Source of the DNA: JAWLFY01 sp964462125
GTDB taxonomy: Bacteria; Planctomycetota; Planctomycetia; Pirellulales; Pirellulaceae
Direction: 5' to 3'
NCBI GenBank assembly: GCA_964462125.1
Contig: CAYWXT010000013.1
Coordinates: forward strand, 1 to 39,557
Length of the DNA stretch: 39,557 bases
The notes under the pieces were generated by a model, which saw only the letters and a list, made by a program, of their open reading frames with translations, ran no database searches and had not been told where the DNA came from. Position 1 is the stretch's first letter, and each line of letters begins with the position of its first letter. Both the position numbers and the translations under genes were made by a program. Positions 26,624-35,900 of the stretch are shown piece by piece.

Positions 26624-27913
26624 GTGGCGGCTCGCCTGCTGAAATTTGCGGTGATGTCGATCGCTTCATTGGCGGTCGCACAATCGGTGACAGCTCAAGT
26701 TCAAGGTGTCAGGGCCGACGGCAACGTGCCGGTGGGGTTCAACCAATCCGGCATCGGTGACCCCTACGCGATGTCCAACCAATCGGCAGCCAGCGGTTTG
26801 CTCCCGAATTTTCCGCCGGCAGGGCCGTCGCTGTCCGAGCGTCTGTGGGCCCGTGGGGAGTACCTGCTGTGGTGGACCGATCGGATGGAGGCTCCTCCGT
26901 TGGTCACCGGCAGCCCCGCGGGAACGCCGCAGGCCGAAGCAGGCGTCCTGAGCGAACCGGACACGCAGGTGCTCTTCGGCGGCGGCGAGATCGGCGACCG
27001 GATCGCCCACGGCTTTCGCACCGCGGGGGGATTTTGGCTCACCCAGCAAGGCTCCTTCGCAATCGAAGGGGAATACTTCCGGTTTGCCGAACAGGAAGAC
27101 CGATTCTCCGCTGGCGGAGACGGTTCACCGATTGTCGGCCGCCCGCTGTTTGACATCACCGAGGGTGAGGAGTCGGCACTGCTGGTCTCGTTCCCCGACT
27201 TGGTCGCCGGCCGCGTCAACGTGAACGCCTCATCCAAACTGGAGAGCGCGCTGATCAACGGTCGCGTTGCACTCCTTCCCGGTCCGGCCGCTTGCCTGAG
27301 CTGCGACCGACCCGACCGCGTCGATTGGTTGGTCGGTTTCCGCCACCTGCGGCTGGAAGACCGGATCGCATTCTCAGAACGGCTGGAGGAACTCGACGTC
27401 GTTCCTCCAGGGACGATCACGAGCTCGGAAAGTTTCAAAACCGAAAATCGGTTCAACGGGCTTCAGTTAGGCGTTGCCCACCGCGCCAACTTTCGCCGCG
27501 CCTGGCTGGAATCGCTCCTTCGTGTCGCCGTCGGCAGCAACCGCCAGCGGGTCCGGATCGCGGGCACCACGACGCTGACCGAGCCAAGCTCAAGCGAAAC
27601 CTTTTCGGGAGCGACGTTGGCGTTGCCCAGCAACATAGGATCCTACCGCCGCGACGAATTCTCGATGATCCCCGAGCTCGGGTTGACCTTGGGCATCCGC
27701 GTTACCGATTGGCTGAATGCCACGGTTGGCTATTCGCTGCTGTACTTTCCCAACGTGGTCCGCGCCGGGGATCAAATCGACCGGGACGTGAATCCGAACC
27801 AGTTCGCACCGCCGCTCGATCCGCTTCCCGGATCCCCCCGCCCCCGATTCCGCTTTGTCGAAACGGATTACTGGGCGCACGGCCTGAACGTCGGCGGCGA
27901 AATCCGCTTTTAA
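26624..27913 (+). CDS. BBP7 family outer-membrane beta-barrel protein
   Basis: About 429 residues start with a Sec signal (RLLKFAVMSIASLAVAQSVTAQ). The diagnostic planctomycete BBP7 opening follows: WARGEYLLWWTDRMEAPPLVTG, SPAGTPQAEAGVL and TQVLFGG. The rest alternates amphipathic strands, with GFRTAGGFWLTQQGSFAIEGEYF, a DWLVGFRHLRLEDRI segment and a closing YWAHGLNVGGEIRF ending in Phe, the usual terminal residue of an outer-membrane barrel. Function in the family is unknown. The start is a GTG at 26624 with AGGGAG eight bases upstream; a GTG at 26606 in frame is the alternative. A central pair of cysteines (ACLSC) may form a disulfide. Confidence 0.93.
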   Translation: MAARLLKFAVMSIASLAVAQSVTAQVQGVRADGNVPVGFNQSGIGDPYAMSNQSAASGLLPNFPPAGPSLSERLWARGEYLLWWTDRMEAPPLVTGSPAGTPQAEAGVLSEPDTQVLFGGGEIGDRIAHGFRTAGGFWLTQQGSFAIEGEYFRFAEQEDRFSAGGDGSPIVGRPLFDITEGEESALLVSFPDLVAGRVNVNASSKLESALINGRVALLPGPAACLSCDRPDRVDWLVGFRHLRLEDRIAFSERLEELDVVPPGTITSSESFKTENRFNGLQLGVAHRANFRRAWLESLLRVAVGSNRQRVRIAGTTTLTEPSSSETFSGATLALPSNIGSYRRDEFSMIPELGLTLGIRVTDWLNATVGYSLLYFPNVVRAGDQIDRDVNPNQFAPPLDPLPGSPRPRFRFVETDYWAHGLNVGGEIRF

Positions 27914-28001
27914 CGGTCGTCGTCGACGCTCGGCCGCGAGGAACGCGTGCGTCCCGAAAGAACGACCAGACCGGACAAGCCGGATGGCGTTGGCGCTGCG
28001 T

Positions 28002-30203
28002 TCACAGGCCCAATTCCTTCAACTTCGGCTCCAACGCCTCGGCCCAGCGCCGGTAGCCGGCCTCGCTCAGGTGCAATCGGTCCGGCATGATCTCTTCGCT
28101 GATCGTGCCATCCGGTTCCAGGAACTGTTCGCCGATCTCGAGAAAGTGCACCCGCTCGCCGTCGGCGAGACGCCGGATCTGCTGGTTGATCGCCACGTTG
28201 TTCAACCGCATCAGGTCGAAGCGGTCCTCGCCGCGGGGAAAGATGCCGTGCAGCACCACCTTCGTCTCGGGCAACCGTTGCTCCAGGATCTCCAGGATCC
28301 GTGCCACGCCAGCGGCCACCTCCTGCGGCTCCTGCATCGCATGACCGGTGTTGTTCGTACCGATCATCAACACCGCCACCTCGGGTTTGATCTTGCCCAA
28401 GTTGCCGTGGGTCAACCGCCAGATCACATGTTCGGTCCGATCGCCGCCGATGCCGAGATTGATCGCTTGGCGATCGCCGTAATGCTCGTCCCAAACATCC
28501 TTGCCAGCGCCTTCCCAGCCTTCGGTGATCGAATCGCCGATGAACGCCAACTCGGCGTCGCCTTGCTGTGCCCGCTGACGGAGCGACTGGTTGCGCTTCC
28601 GCCAACGTTGCTCGTCGCCGCGGGTGGCAGGAATCACGGCGCTGTTGACGTCGTAGAACTGCTTGAGGTCGCGGTAACGTTTCTGCAACGCAGCGAGAAT
28701 CTCACCATACTCCGGATCGTCGTGGACGCTGGTCAACTCGAGCGGGTCTTGTTCTAAATCGAACAGGTTCCATTCGCGGGTTCGCGGAAAGAACATCGCC
28801 TTGTACCGTTCCGTCCGCACGCCGTCGTGAACCGGAACGTTGTGGACCGCGGCATTTTCATAATAGGCGTAATAGATCGCATCTCGCCAGGCAGCGGAGG
28901 GTTCGCCCTGGTTCTCGAACAAGGAGACAAGGCTGCGGCCCTGGATCTCGGACGGAATTTCCGCCCCGGCCCACTCCAAGAACGTCGGGGCGTAATCGAT
29001 GTTCTGGATCAACGCCTGCGATTCCGTCCCCGGCTCGATCACGCCGGGCCAGCGGATCAGGAAGGGCATCTTCAACGACTCTTCGAACATCCAACGTTTG
29101 TCGTACCAGCCGTGTTCGCCGAGATAAAACCCCTGGTCCGAGCTGTAGATCACGATCGTGTCCTCGGCCAGACCGGTCTCGTCGAGGTAATCAAGAATTT
29201 CTCCGACGCCGTCGTCCACTGCTTGGATACAGCGCAGGTAGTCCTTGATGTAACGCTGGTACTTCCAGCGGACGATGTCATCCTCGCTGAGGTCTTCGTC
29301 CCGCATGCGACGGATGAACTCCTCGTTTTCCGGTTCGTACGCCGCATCCCACGTCGCCTTCTGCTCGTCGGTCATGCGGCGGTATTCACCGTTCCGGTTG
29401 CCCGACCGAAAGTGCTCGGGGAAATAGTTCTCGCCGTGGAACTTCATGTCGTGTTCCCAAAAGAAATGATCCTTGATGGACATCTCGTTCTGTTTCAGCA
29501 GCGACGATCTCCCTTCGTAGTCGTCGAACAAGGTTTCCGGCTCGGGAACGTCTTCGTCTTTGTACAGCGAAAAGTGACGTGGCGGCGGCGACCAGTTCCG
29601 GTGCGGCGCCTTGTGCTGGCACATCAACATGAACGGCTGGTCGGGATCCCGGCCGTCAGCGAGCCACTCCAACGAATTTTCAGTGATGATGTCGGTGCAG
29701 TACCCCTCGTACCGCTTGCGTGAACCATCCATCTGGATGAAGTCGGGGTTGTAGTAGCTTCCCTGACCCGGCAGTACTTCCCAGTGATCGAATCCCGTGG
29801 GGTCACTCGAAAGGTGCCATTTACCGATCAGTGCCGTTTGATAACCGGCGTTCTGCATCAGTTTCGGGAACGTCATCTGGTCCCCGTCGAAACGGTTCCC
29901 GTTGCGGAGAAATCCGTTCACATGGCTGTGCTTGCCGGTCAAGATACAGGCCCGTGATGGGCCGCAGATCGAATTCGCGCAGAATGAGTTGTGAAAGACG
30001 GCTCCGTCCTTCGCAATGCGGTCGAGATTCGGTGTCTCGTTGATCTTCGAACCATACGCACCAATCGCCTGGGGCGCGTGGTCGTCGGAGAATACGAACA
30101 GGATGTTGGGCTGCTTGGCCTCCGTGACGGTGCTCGCCAGCGACAGGGTCAGCGGCAAAAACAGGCCGCACAGCAGCGTCGGTAGCCTTCTCGATGCGCG
30201 CAT
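28002..30203 (-). CDS. Secreted sulfatase fused to an SGNH/GDSL esterase
   Basis: A signal peptide (RRLPTLLCGLFLPLTLSLAS, cleavage near residue 29) precedes a type I sulfatase domain (about 31-510). D40-D41 in FVFSDDHAP are metal ligands, and Cys80 in CGPSRA is the residue converted to formylglycine, meeting C-x-P-S-R. The C-terminal domain (about 550-733) is an SGNH hydrolase: GDS with nucleophile Ser558, a block II Gly in GIGGDRTEH, GTNN for the oxyanion hole, and D708-x-x-H711 in DRLHL. A sulfatase with an appended carbohydrate esterase suggests concerted removal of sulfate and acyl groups from an algal-type polysaccharide in the periplasm or outside the cell. The ATG at 30203 is the natural start. 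No sulfatase-maturing enzyme is nearby. Confidence 0.95.
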   Translation of the reverse strand: MRASRRLPTLLCGLFLPLTLSLASTVTEAKQPNILFVFSDDHAPQAIGAYGSKINETPNLDRIAKDGAVFHNSFCANSICGPSRACILTGKHSHVNGFLRNGNRFDGDQMTFPKLMQNAGYQTALIGKWHLSSDPTGFDHWEVLPGQGSYYNPDFIQMDGSRKRYEGYCTDIITENSLEWLADGRDPDQPFMLMCQHKAPHRNWSPPPRHFSLYKDEDVPEPETLFDDYEGRSSLLKQNEMSIKDHFFWEHDMKFHGENYFPEHFRSGNRNGEYRRMTDEQKATWDAAYEPENEEFIRRMRDEDLSEDDIVRWKYQRYIKDYLRCIQAVDDGVGEILDYLDETGLAEDTIVIYSSDQGFYLGEHGWYDKRWMFEESLKMPFLIRWPGVIEPGTESQALIQNIDYAPTFLEWAGAEIPSEIQGRSLVSLFENQGEPSAAWRDAIYYAYYENAAVHNVPVHDGVRTERYKAMFFPRTREWNLFDLEQDPLELTSVHDDPEYGEILAALQKRYRDLKQFYDVNSAVIPATRGDEQRWRKRNQSLRQRAQQGDAELAFIGDSITEGWEGAGKDVWDEHYGDRQAINLGIGGDRTEHVIWRLTHGNLGKIKPEVAVLMIGTNNTGHAMQEPQEVAAGVARILEILEQRLPETKVVLHGIFPRGEDRFDLMRLNNVAINQQIRRLADGERVHFLEIGEQFLEPDGTISEEIMPDRLHLSEAGYRRWAEALEPKLKELGL

Positions 30204-30371
30204 CTGGGGATCTCTCAGGGCTTCAGGAAAAAGTCTTCACCAGGAAACGTCGAGTTTAGCTGCTCGGCAGGTTCCCTGCAGCCGCCGCTGCCCCGGCACA
30301 CCAGATTTGCCGCTTGCCCCTCTGGCGCTTGCTGGTGGGATCGGGCGGTGGGCGGAGCGTTGCTCCCGGCA

Positions 30372-31076
30372 TTACCGTGCAGGTCCATCTTGCCTGTATC
30401 CGGGCATGGAAACCGCACATTCAGGCAATGCCCTTTTCAAGGCGCTTATACCCGCCTCCCTGACCGAATGAATGCCGCGAATGTCGAGCCGCGCCAGCTG
30501 TTTGCAATCGTGCAGGTGTTGCAGACCGTCGTTCGTCAGCGCACGGCAATTTTGCAAACGAAGTTCCCGCAGATTCGGCAGCCCTTGGAGGTGGGCTAGC
30601 GCAGTGTCCGTAATCTGAGTCTCCGTCAAATCAAGCGTCTTGAGTTGGTCGAGACCTTGCAGATTCGCAAGACCAGTACCCCGGACCCTGGTACCGGCCA
30701 ACCGAAGGTCCTTGAGGCTCGTCAATTGTGCGACAGCCGCGAGATCAGCGTCGGTAGCTTTCGTACCCTTCCGGTCCGGCGGATCGGTGATATGCGTTCT
30801 GATTGCAACGACCTGCCCGTCGTCGTTCCGTTCGACCTCAGCACCAAGCGACTCAAAACGTGTGCCGGCATCGTCGGTGCCGCCAGCATTGGTGCAACCG
30901 GTGGCGCTCACCAGAGTGAGCATGAGTATTGACGACATCCACAAGTTCCACCGGTACGTTGTACTGACTCGCGAGGCGGATTCGCTCGCTGGCTCGATCC
31001 GATAGCGCCACTTCCCGCCACCCAGGAAGATCCGTAAGAGCGGGTCGCGCCCACGGACTTGATACACGAATCGCAT
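30372..31076 (-). CDS. Leucine-rich-repeat lipoprotein
   Basis: The ORF ends in about four leucine-rich repeats (LKDLRLAGTRVRGTGLANL, LKTLDLTETQITDTALAHL, LRELRLQNCRALTNDGLQHL, LARLDIRGIHSVREAGISAL), the RNI/F-box-like type common in planctomycetes. It carries a lipobox LVSATGC, so it is probably an envelope lipoprotein used for protein binding. The start is uncertain. The ATG at 31076 has GAGG five bases upstream but puts 46 residues before the hydrophobic segment. The ATG at 30938 gives a conventional short lipoprotein signal (MSSILMLTLVSATGC) and a 188-residue product. The downstream portion is not in doubt. Confidence 0.75.
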   Translation of the reverse strand: MRFVYQVRGRDPLLRIFLGGGKWRYRIEPASESASRVSTTYRWNLWMSSILMLTLVSATGCTNAGGTDDAGTRFESLGAEVERNDDGQVVAIRTHITDPPDRKGTKATDADLAAVAQLTSLKDLRLAGTRVRGTGLANLQGLDQLKTLDLTETQITDTALAHLQGLPNLRELRLQNCRALTNDGLQHLHDCKQLARLDIRGIHSVREAGISALKRALPECAVSMPGYRQDGPAR

Positions 31077-31220
31077 GTTACCCTCAGCTTCCAGGCAAGT
31101 CACATTCGGCAGAAGCAGTCATCGATGGCACGGGATCCGCCTCTCTATTGGTAGAACGTCCAGCGCTCACCCGGACCGAACGGATCGTTGACCATCATCA
31201 AAGATTTGACGAGGTCTTCA

Positions 31221-31342
31221 GTTGGATCCAACGGCTCTACCGTTGCGTAGCGACACTCGACGGAAGCGCGGCGTTTCAACGCCGGGAACAAGCTGGCACG
31301 AACAACGTTGCATTCAGAACAAGCTCAACTCGCCGGCTTGTT
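31221..31342. repeat. Cluster of palindromes between two lipoprotein genes
   Basis: Within about 120 bases lie five symmetric elements. They are GTTGGATCCAAC (31221-31232), CAACGG/CCGTTG (31229-31245), CGGCGTT/AACGCCG (31269-31284), CAACGTTG (31303-31310) and AACAAGC/GCTTGTT with an 11-base loop (31318-31342). Read on the minus strand, the last begins GCCTAAC four bases after the stop of the 31350-32006 gene, which resembles one end of an integron attC site. The whole site does not fit an attC. Confidence 0.55.
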
Positions 31343-31349
31343 AGGCGGT

Positions 31350-32006
31350 CTATTTCGGTCTCCGGTTCCTCTGTTGCCTGTTCAAATCCTCATCAAACCG
31401 TTCGCGCCAGTCCCGACCGGTCGCCGGCCGAGGAAGTGGCTCCAATGCCTCGGCAACGAACTGCCTTATCTCAGGATCGGTCGTCGCAAGTTCATGTAAG
31501 CTCTTATCATCGCCTCCGAACTTTCGCCTTCGCTGCACGAACCGCGTCTTGTCGCCTTGGGTGTGGACGAAGAACACCCCCCCTTCGGAACGATTGAACG
31601 TCTCGGCGTACTTCTTACCGTCGATCACGCCCTTGATGACAACGGTTCCACTTTTCCCGTCCATGCTTTCCCACTGCCATTCCACGCGCCTGTCGGGGAG
31701 GGCGCTGTGCCCGCGGAATTGCGCCGGAGCGGTCCCGCCGGTGGCGCTGCTGCCCCTGTCGAAGCCGCTGAAGTCGCACAACACCACCAGGGCCAGCTTT
31801 CCATCCCAATTTTGAAAGTGAGCATCCGCTCGGCTCAGCGTGGTATTGCCCTCCCTCTTTTCGAGTTGGCGCGTGCCGCCGGCACCTGGCTTTCCGCTCA
31901 GCGAGGGGGCGGCGGCGCAGGTTCTCCGGCAGCCAATGCTCCCCAAAAGACCAAGCAAAAGTCCGCAGGCAGCAGCGCTCACGAAGGCTGTGTGAGTATT
32001 AAGCAT
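31350..32006 (-). CDS. Lipoprotein of unknown function
   Basis: I do not recognise a family. The ATG at 32006 gives 218 residues beginning MLNTHTAFVSAAACGLLLGL with a lipobox LLGSIGC (Cys near residue 25), so it is probably lipidated and exported. The mature part has beta-rich phrases (WDGKLALVVLCDFSG, VEWQWESMDGKSGTVVIKG, GVFFVHTQGDKTRFVQ) and a charged tail rich in Arg and Gln (RDWRERFDEDLNRQQRNRRPK region, ending near residue 218). The open frame extends upstream to 32336, but that part has no signal and overlaps a dispersed-type inverted repeat, so I excluded it. It is flanked on both sides by repeat-rich intergenic DNA. Confidence 0.7.
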   Translation of the reverse strand: MLNTHTAFVSAAACGLLLGLLGSIGCRRTCAAAPSLSGKPGAGGTRQLEKREGNTTLSRADAHFQNWDGKLALVVLCDFSGFDRGSSATGGTAPAQFRGHSALPDRRVEWQWESMDGKSGTVVIKGVIDGKKYAETFNRSEGGVFFVHTQGDKTRFVQRRRKFGGDDKSLHELATTDPEIRQFVAEALEPLPRPATGRDWRERFDEDLNRQQRNRRPK

Positions 32007-32395
32007 GATCTCAGCTCGCCTCAACGGTGGCCGTAACCGGCCCGCCGCGAGAAAATGATGATTATCCGGGGAAACCTGCACAGCTTGGCGGCACTCGATC
32101 TCGCCGGGGAAATCAACCTCCACAACACCAGAATAGCCGACAGCACGAGGCCGCGCAACATTCGGACCGCGCATCTCAAGCATGGAGATTGGAGCGGCCA
32201 GCGCCCGGTGGCGAGTTTGGACCACGAAGCGGCACGAAGGACTGGGGGGAGCGTCGCAATCCTTCGTGGTTCTTCGTGTCCTTCGTGGTGATCCCTTCGG
32301 TGCGCCACTCGTGCTCGTGTTCGACTCCAGCCTCATACCTCGCCGGTCATTCTGAAACCGCGTCGTTAGAATCGTGCGATCGTTGCGCTGTCCAG
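32007..32395. other. Repeat-bearing intergenic region
   Basis: No supportable gene in 389 bases. It contains the CTTCGTG inverted repeat (32221-32290) and a smaller ATTCT/AGAAT inverted pair (32349-32372) just downstream of the His-rich lipoprotein gene. It probably separates the metal-efflux transcript from the lipoprotein gene at 31350-32006. Confidence 0.6.
32221..32290. repeat. Inverted repeat built on CTTCGTG
   Basis: The left arm ACCACGAAGCGGCACGAAGG (32221-32240) is largely complementary to the right arm TCCTTCGTGGTTCTTCGTGT (32260-32279), with a GC-rich loop of about 18 bases. The right arm continues CCTTCGTGGTG, so CTTCGTG occurs three times with a period near 10. It resembles a sequence I remember as dispersed in many environmental bacterial genomes. 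Confidence 0.75.
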
Positions 32396-32926
32396 TTAAT
32401 GCTCGTGATCCCCGTGTGGATGCTCCTGGAAGTCGCCCGAGTAGGGCGTTCCGTCGATCACGCCTGTCACGGTGCCCGCATATTCTTGAACGACGCTCAG
32501 CTTCTCGTGCGTTCCCGTGAAGCGTGAGGATTGCCCTTCCGGGTCGCGCCCTTGCGGGGCAGCATCGAGCGTCACCAGCATCTCCGGGTCGCCAATGCTC
32601 AGTTCAATCGAATCGGCATCGATGGGCACCGGTGTCTCCGCATCTCCGCCGAGCACGTGCACGGTGGCTTGTTGCTGGTCGTGATCGACGGTGAACTCGA
32701 CGTGATACTCTCCGCCCCCCCAATCAGCAATCGTTCCGCCATGCGGCCCTATTCCGTGAGCATGACCTTCTTCCTTGTGACCATGTTGGCCTTCCCCGCC
32801 ATGGTCATCCCCTGACTCCGTGGTGGACGCAGGGGAATCCGACTCCGTTGTCGACGTCGACGACGGGTTGCAGCCGGAGGCATACAACAAACTGGGGACC
32901 AACATCAGGTAAGCAAGCTTTCTCAT
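32396..32926 (-). CDS. His-rich lipoprotein of a metal-efflux cluster
   Basis: This 176-residue protein starts MRKLAYLMLVPSLLYASGC, a lipoprotein signal with Cys19. A Ser/Thr linker and a His/Glu/Gly cluster with GQHGHKEEGHAHGIGPHGG (residues about 47-65) follow, then a beta-rich domain and a His-containing end EHPHGDHEH. The histidines point to binding of Cu, Zn, Co or Ni outside the inner membrane. It begins 12 bases after the CzcA/CusA-like pump gene and is the last gene of that operon. Similar small His-rich proteins accompany RND metal pumps in planctomycetes; I know no experimental role. It may act as a metal chaperone or sensor. Confidence 0.85.
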   Translation of the reverse strand: MRKLAYLMLVPSLLYASGCNPSSTSTTESDSPASTTESGDDHGGEGQHGHKEEGHAHGIGPHGGTIADWGGGEYHVEFTVDHDQQQATVHVLGGDAETPVPIDADSIELSIGDPEMLVTLDAAPQGRDPEGQSSRFTGTHEKLSVVQEYAGTVTGVIDGTPYSGDFQEHPHGDHEH

Positions 32927-32938
32927 CGCTTCAATCCT

Positions 32939-35900
32939 TCAAATCGAGTTAACTTCATCAGCGTCCGCCAAACGCTCGGCGTCTTTTCCGCTGAATTTCC
33001 AAAACAGTCCTGGATGAATCAAGAATTCGCAAAACGTCGATGTGGTCAGTCCGCCCAAGATGACGGTGGCAACCGGGTAGAGAATCTCGCGTCCAGGCTC
33101 CTGACCACCGAGCACGAGTGGGATCAAGCCGATTCCCGCCGTCAGTGCTGTCATCAACACGGGAGCAAGCCGCTCGAGGCTGCCGCGCACGATCATTTCC
33201 GGAGAAAAGGCTTCACCCTCCTCCTTCATCAAGTGAAAGTAATGTGTGACTAACAGGATGCCATTGCGAACGGCGATGCCACCCAGTGAGATAAAACCGA
33301 CCAAACTCGCAACCGTCAGGTTCTGCTGTGTGACCACCAGCGCAGCGACGCCGCCAATGAACGCCGTTGGTAGGGCATTGAGGATCTGCAAGACAACACG
33401 CACTGAAGAGAACAGTACAAAAAGTACGGCGAACATACCAATTACCGAAACCCCGGCGAGGATGCCGATCAGTCGAGTCGCGCGTTGCTGGCTCTCGAAT
33501 TGCCCCCCATATTCTACGTAATAGCCAACCGGCATGGCGACCTGATCGTCGACTCGCTGCTTGATCTCGGTGACGGCACTCGCGAGGTCTCGGCCCTGCG
33601 TGTTGCACCGGACGACAATCCGCCGACTCGCGTTTTCACGATTCACTGAGTTCGGGCCGCTGCCCTCAGAAATCTTCGCCACGTCCCGCAACTCGATCTG
33701 ACCGCGTTTGGATTCGGCCGTTCGATGCGGAAGATCGATTCGCAAGCGACCCAGGTTTGCGTAGTCGGTTCGAGATGGTTTCTCGAGCCGGATCAGCAGG
33801 TCGAACCTGCGTTGCCCTTCGAGAACCTCCGATACAACTTCGCCACGCAGTGCCGTCTGCAGTACATCGGCGACGTATTCGCGAGTCAGCCCGTGGAGCG
33901 AAAGATCTTCCCCGCGAAACTGAATGTGCAACTCCGGCGTCATGCGAACCGGTTCGATAATCGGGGGCGTGATGCCTTGTACATCCTCGATAGACCCCTT
34001 GACCTGCTGGGCGAGCGAAAGAAGGGTATCCAGGTCGTCTCCGTGAATCTTGATGGCGATCTGGGCGTAAACGCCGGACACCATGTGACTGATCAGGTGA
34101 GCCAGTGGCTGCTCCACCTCAATGTCAACGCCCGGCACTTCGTTTTGAATGCGTTCAAGTAATTCCGCTAACATGTCTTCACGGTTCTGTTCAGCATCCG
34201 GACTCATGCTGAGGATGTATTCCCCAAAGTTGACAGGCGACGCGTGTTCGTCCTTTTCAGCCCGCCCGGTTCGGCGAACGAAATCAAGAATCTCGCCGTC
34301 GGGATTGCTCGCCGACTTCTGCATCGACTTGAAAACGCCGTCGATCGCCTGTGAAACCTGATTCGACGCCTGAAGCGACGAACCGGGAGGAAGTGTGACA
34401 TTTACCTGGACACTCCCCTCATCGAATGGCGGTAGAAAATCGCGTCCCATCGCGGCGAGCTGCCACGCCGCGATGCCCACCACAATCCACGTGGCCAAAA
34501 GTAACGTACCGGGCATCGCCATGCTGACCCGAATCAGCGGAGTCGCGAGCGCCTTGAACGTCCGGAGCACCAATCCGTCTCCTTCTTGACGGGTCGCAGC
34601 CGCATTTGACAGAAGGTAGTAGGACAACACCGGCGTTACGGTCAGCGAAATCAAGAACGACGCCAAGATTGAAACGATGTAGGCGAAGCCGAGCGGGGCG
34701 AACAACCGCCCCTCGACGCCTGACAAGGCGAAAAGGGGCAGGAATACCAGAATGACCACAGCAGTGCCGAACAAAATCGCGTTTCGGATCTCCTTGCTGG
34801 CCTCATAGACAACTCGAATGGCCGGGCGGGGTCTGGCGAGATGATTGTTCTCCTTCAAACGCCGAAAAATGTTTTCTACGTCGACGATCGCATCGTCGAC
34901 CAATTCGCCCATCGCGACCGCGATCCCGCCAAGTGTCATCACGTTGATCGACAGTTCGTTACCACTGATCCACCCGGTCACGCGAAACACAAGCGTCGTC
35001 ATCACGAGCGACATCGGAATCGCGGTAAGCGTGATAAATGTGGTGCGAACGTTGAGCAAGAATAAAAACAATACGAGAATCACGAGCGTGGCCCCAATGA
35101 CCAGCGCCTCTCCGACATTGAAAATGCCGCGATCGATGAAATTTTTCAGGCGGAACAGCTCGGAGTTGACTCTAATGTCGTGCGGCAACGAGGCCTCAAC
35201 TTCATCGAACGCGGCGGCGACGTCGTCCGTCAATTGCCTCGTATCGACGTGTGGTTGTTTGACGACCGTAAAAACGACACCGCTTTCGCCATTAATGCTT
35301 CCGTCACCGCGTTTGATCTCAGGGCCTTCGATCACATGCGCGACTTGGTCGAGCAAAACACTTCGTTTCGGATTCCGCGAGACAGGAATGTCTTTCAGCT
35401 CCTGGACCACATCGCGAGATCCGCTGCCGAGTCGTCCAAGTACTCGGATCGGCCGCTCCGTTTCTCCGGTAATCGCATAACCACCGCTGGTATTGATGTT
35501 GCTTTCACGTAAGACTTGCTCGACTGCCTGGACGGTGACGTCGTACTCAAGGAGCGCCGCCGGATCGAGTAAAATCTGGTACTGTTTCCGATCACCGCCT
35601 TGCATGAACACTTCGGCGACACCCGCAACTTTGAGCAATCGCGGACGAATGATCCAATCCGCGATGGTGCGCAGTTCGATCAGTTGCCTGGTTCGGGACT
35701 GAAACTCAATCTCGTGCTGTTGGTCATCGATCGAGATAGCCGCAAGGGCGGTCGCATCACCATTTTCCGATCTCGGTTCGGTCAACCAATCGAGGAGTTC
35801 GAAGTCGATGGGTTTCCACGCTGCGGGATCATGCCGGACCTCAGGGTTCCACACCTGCAGCGTGAAGTCGCGTTCGTCCGCATTCAACTCAGCAACGAAT

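Noticed and set aside
31311..31346. Complete integron attC site
   Set aside because: Only one core-like end (GTTAGGC on the plus strand) is clear; the opposite core and the paired inner boxes are not at suitable distances.
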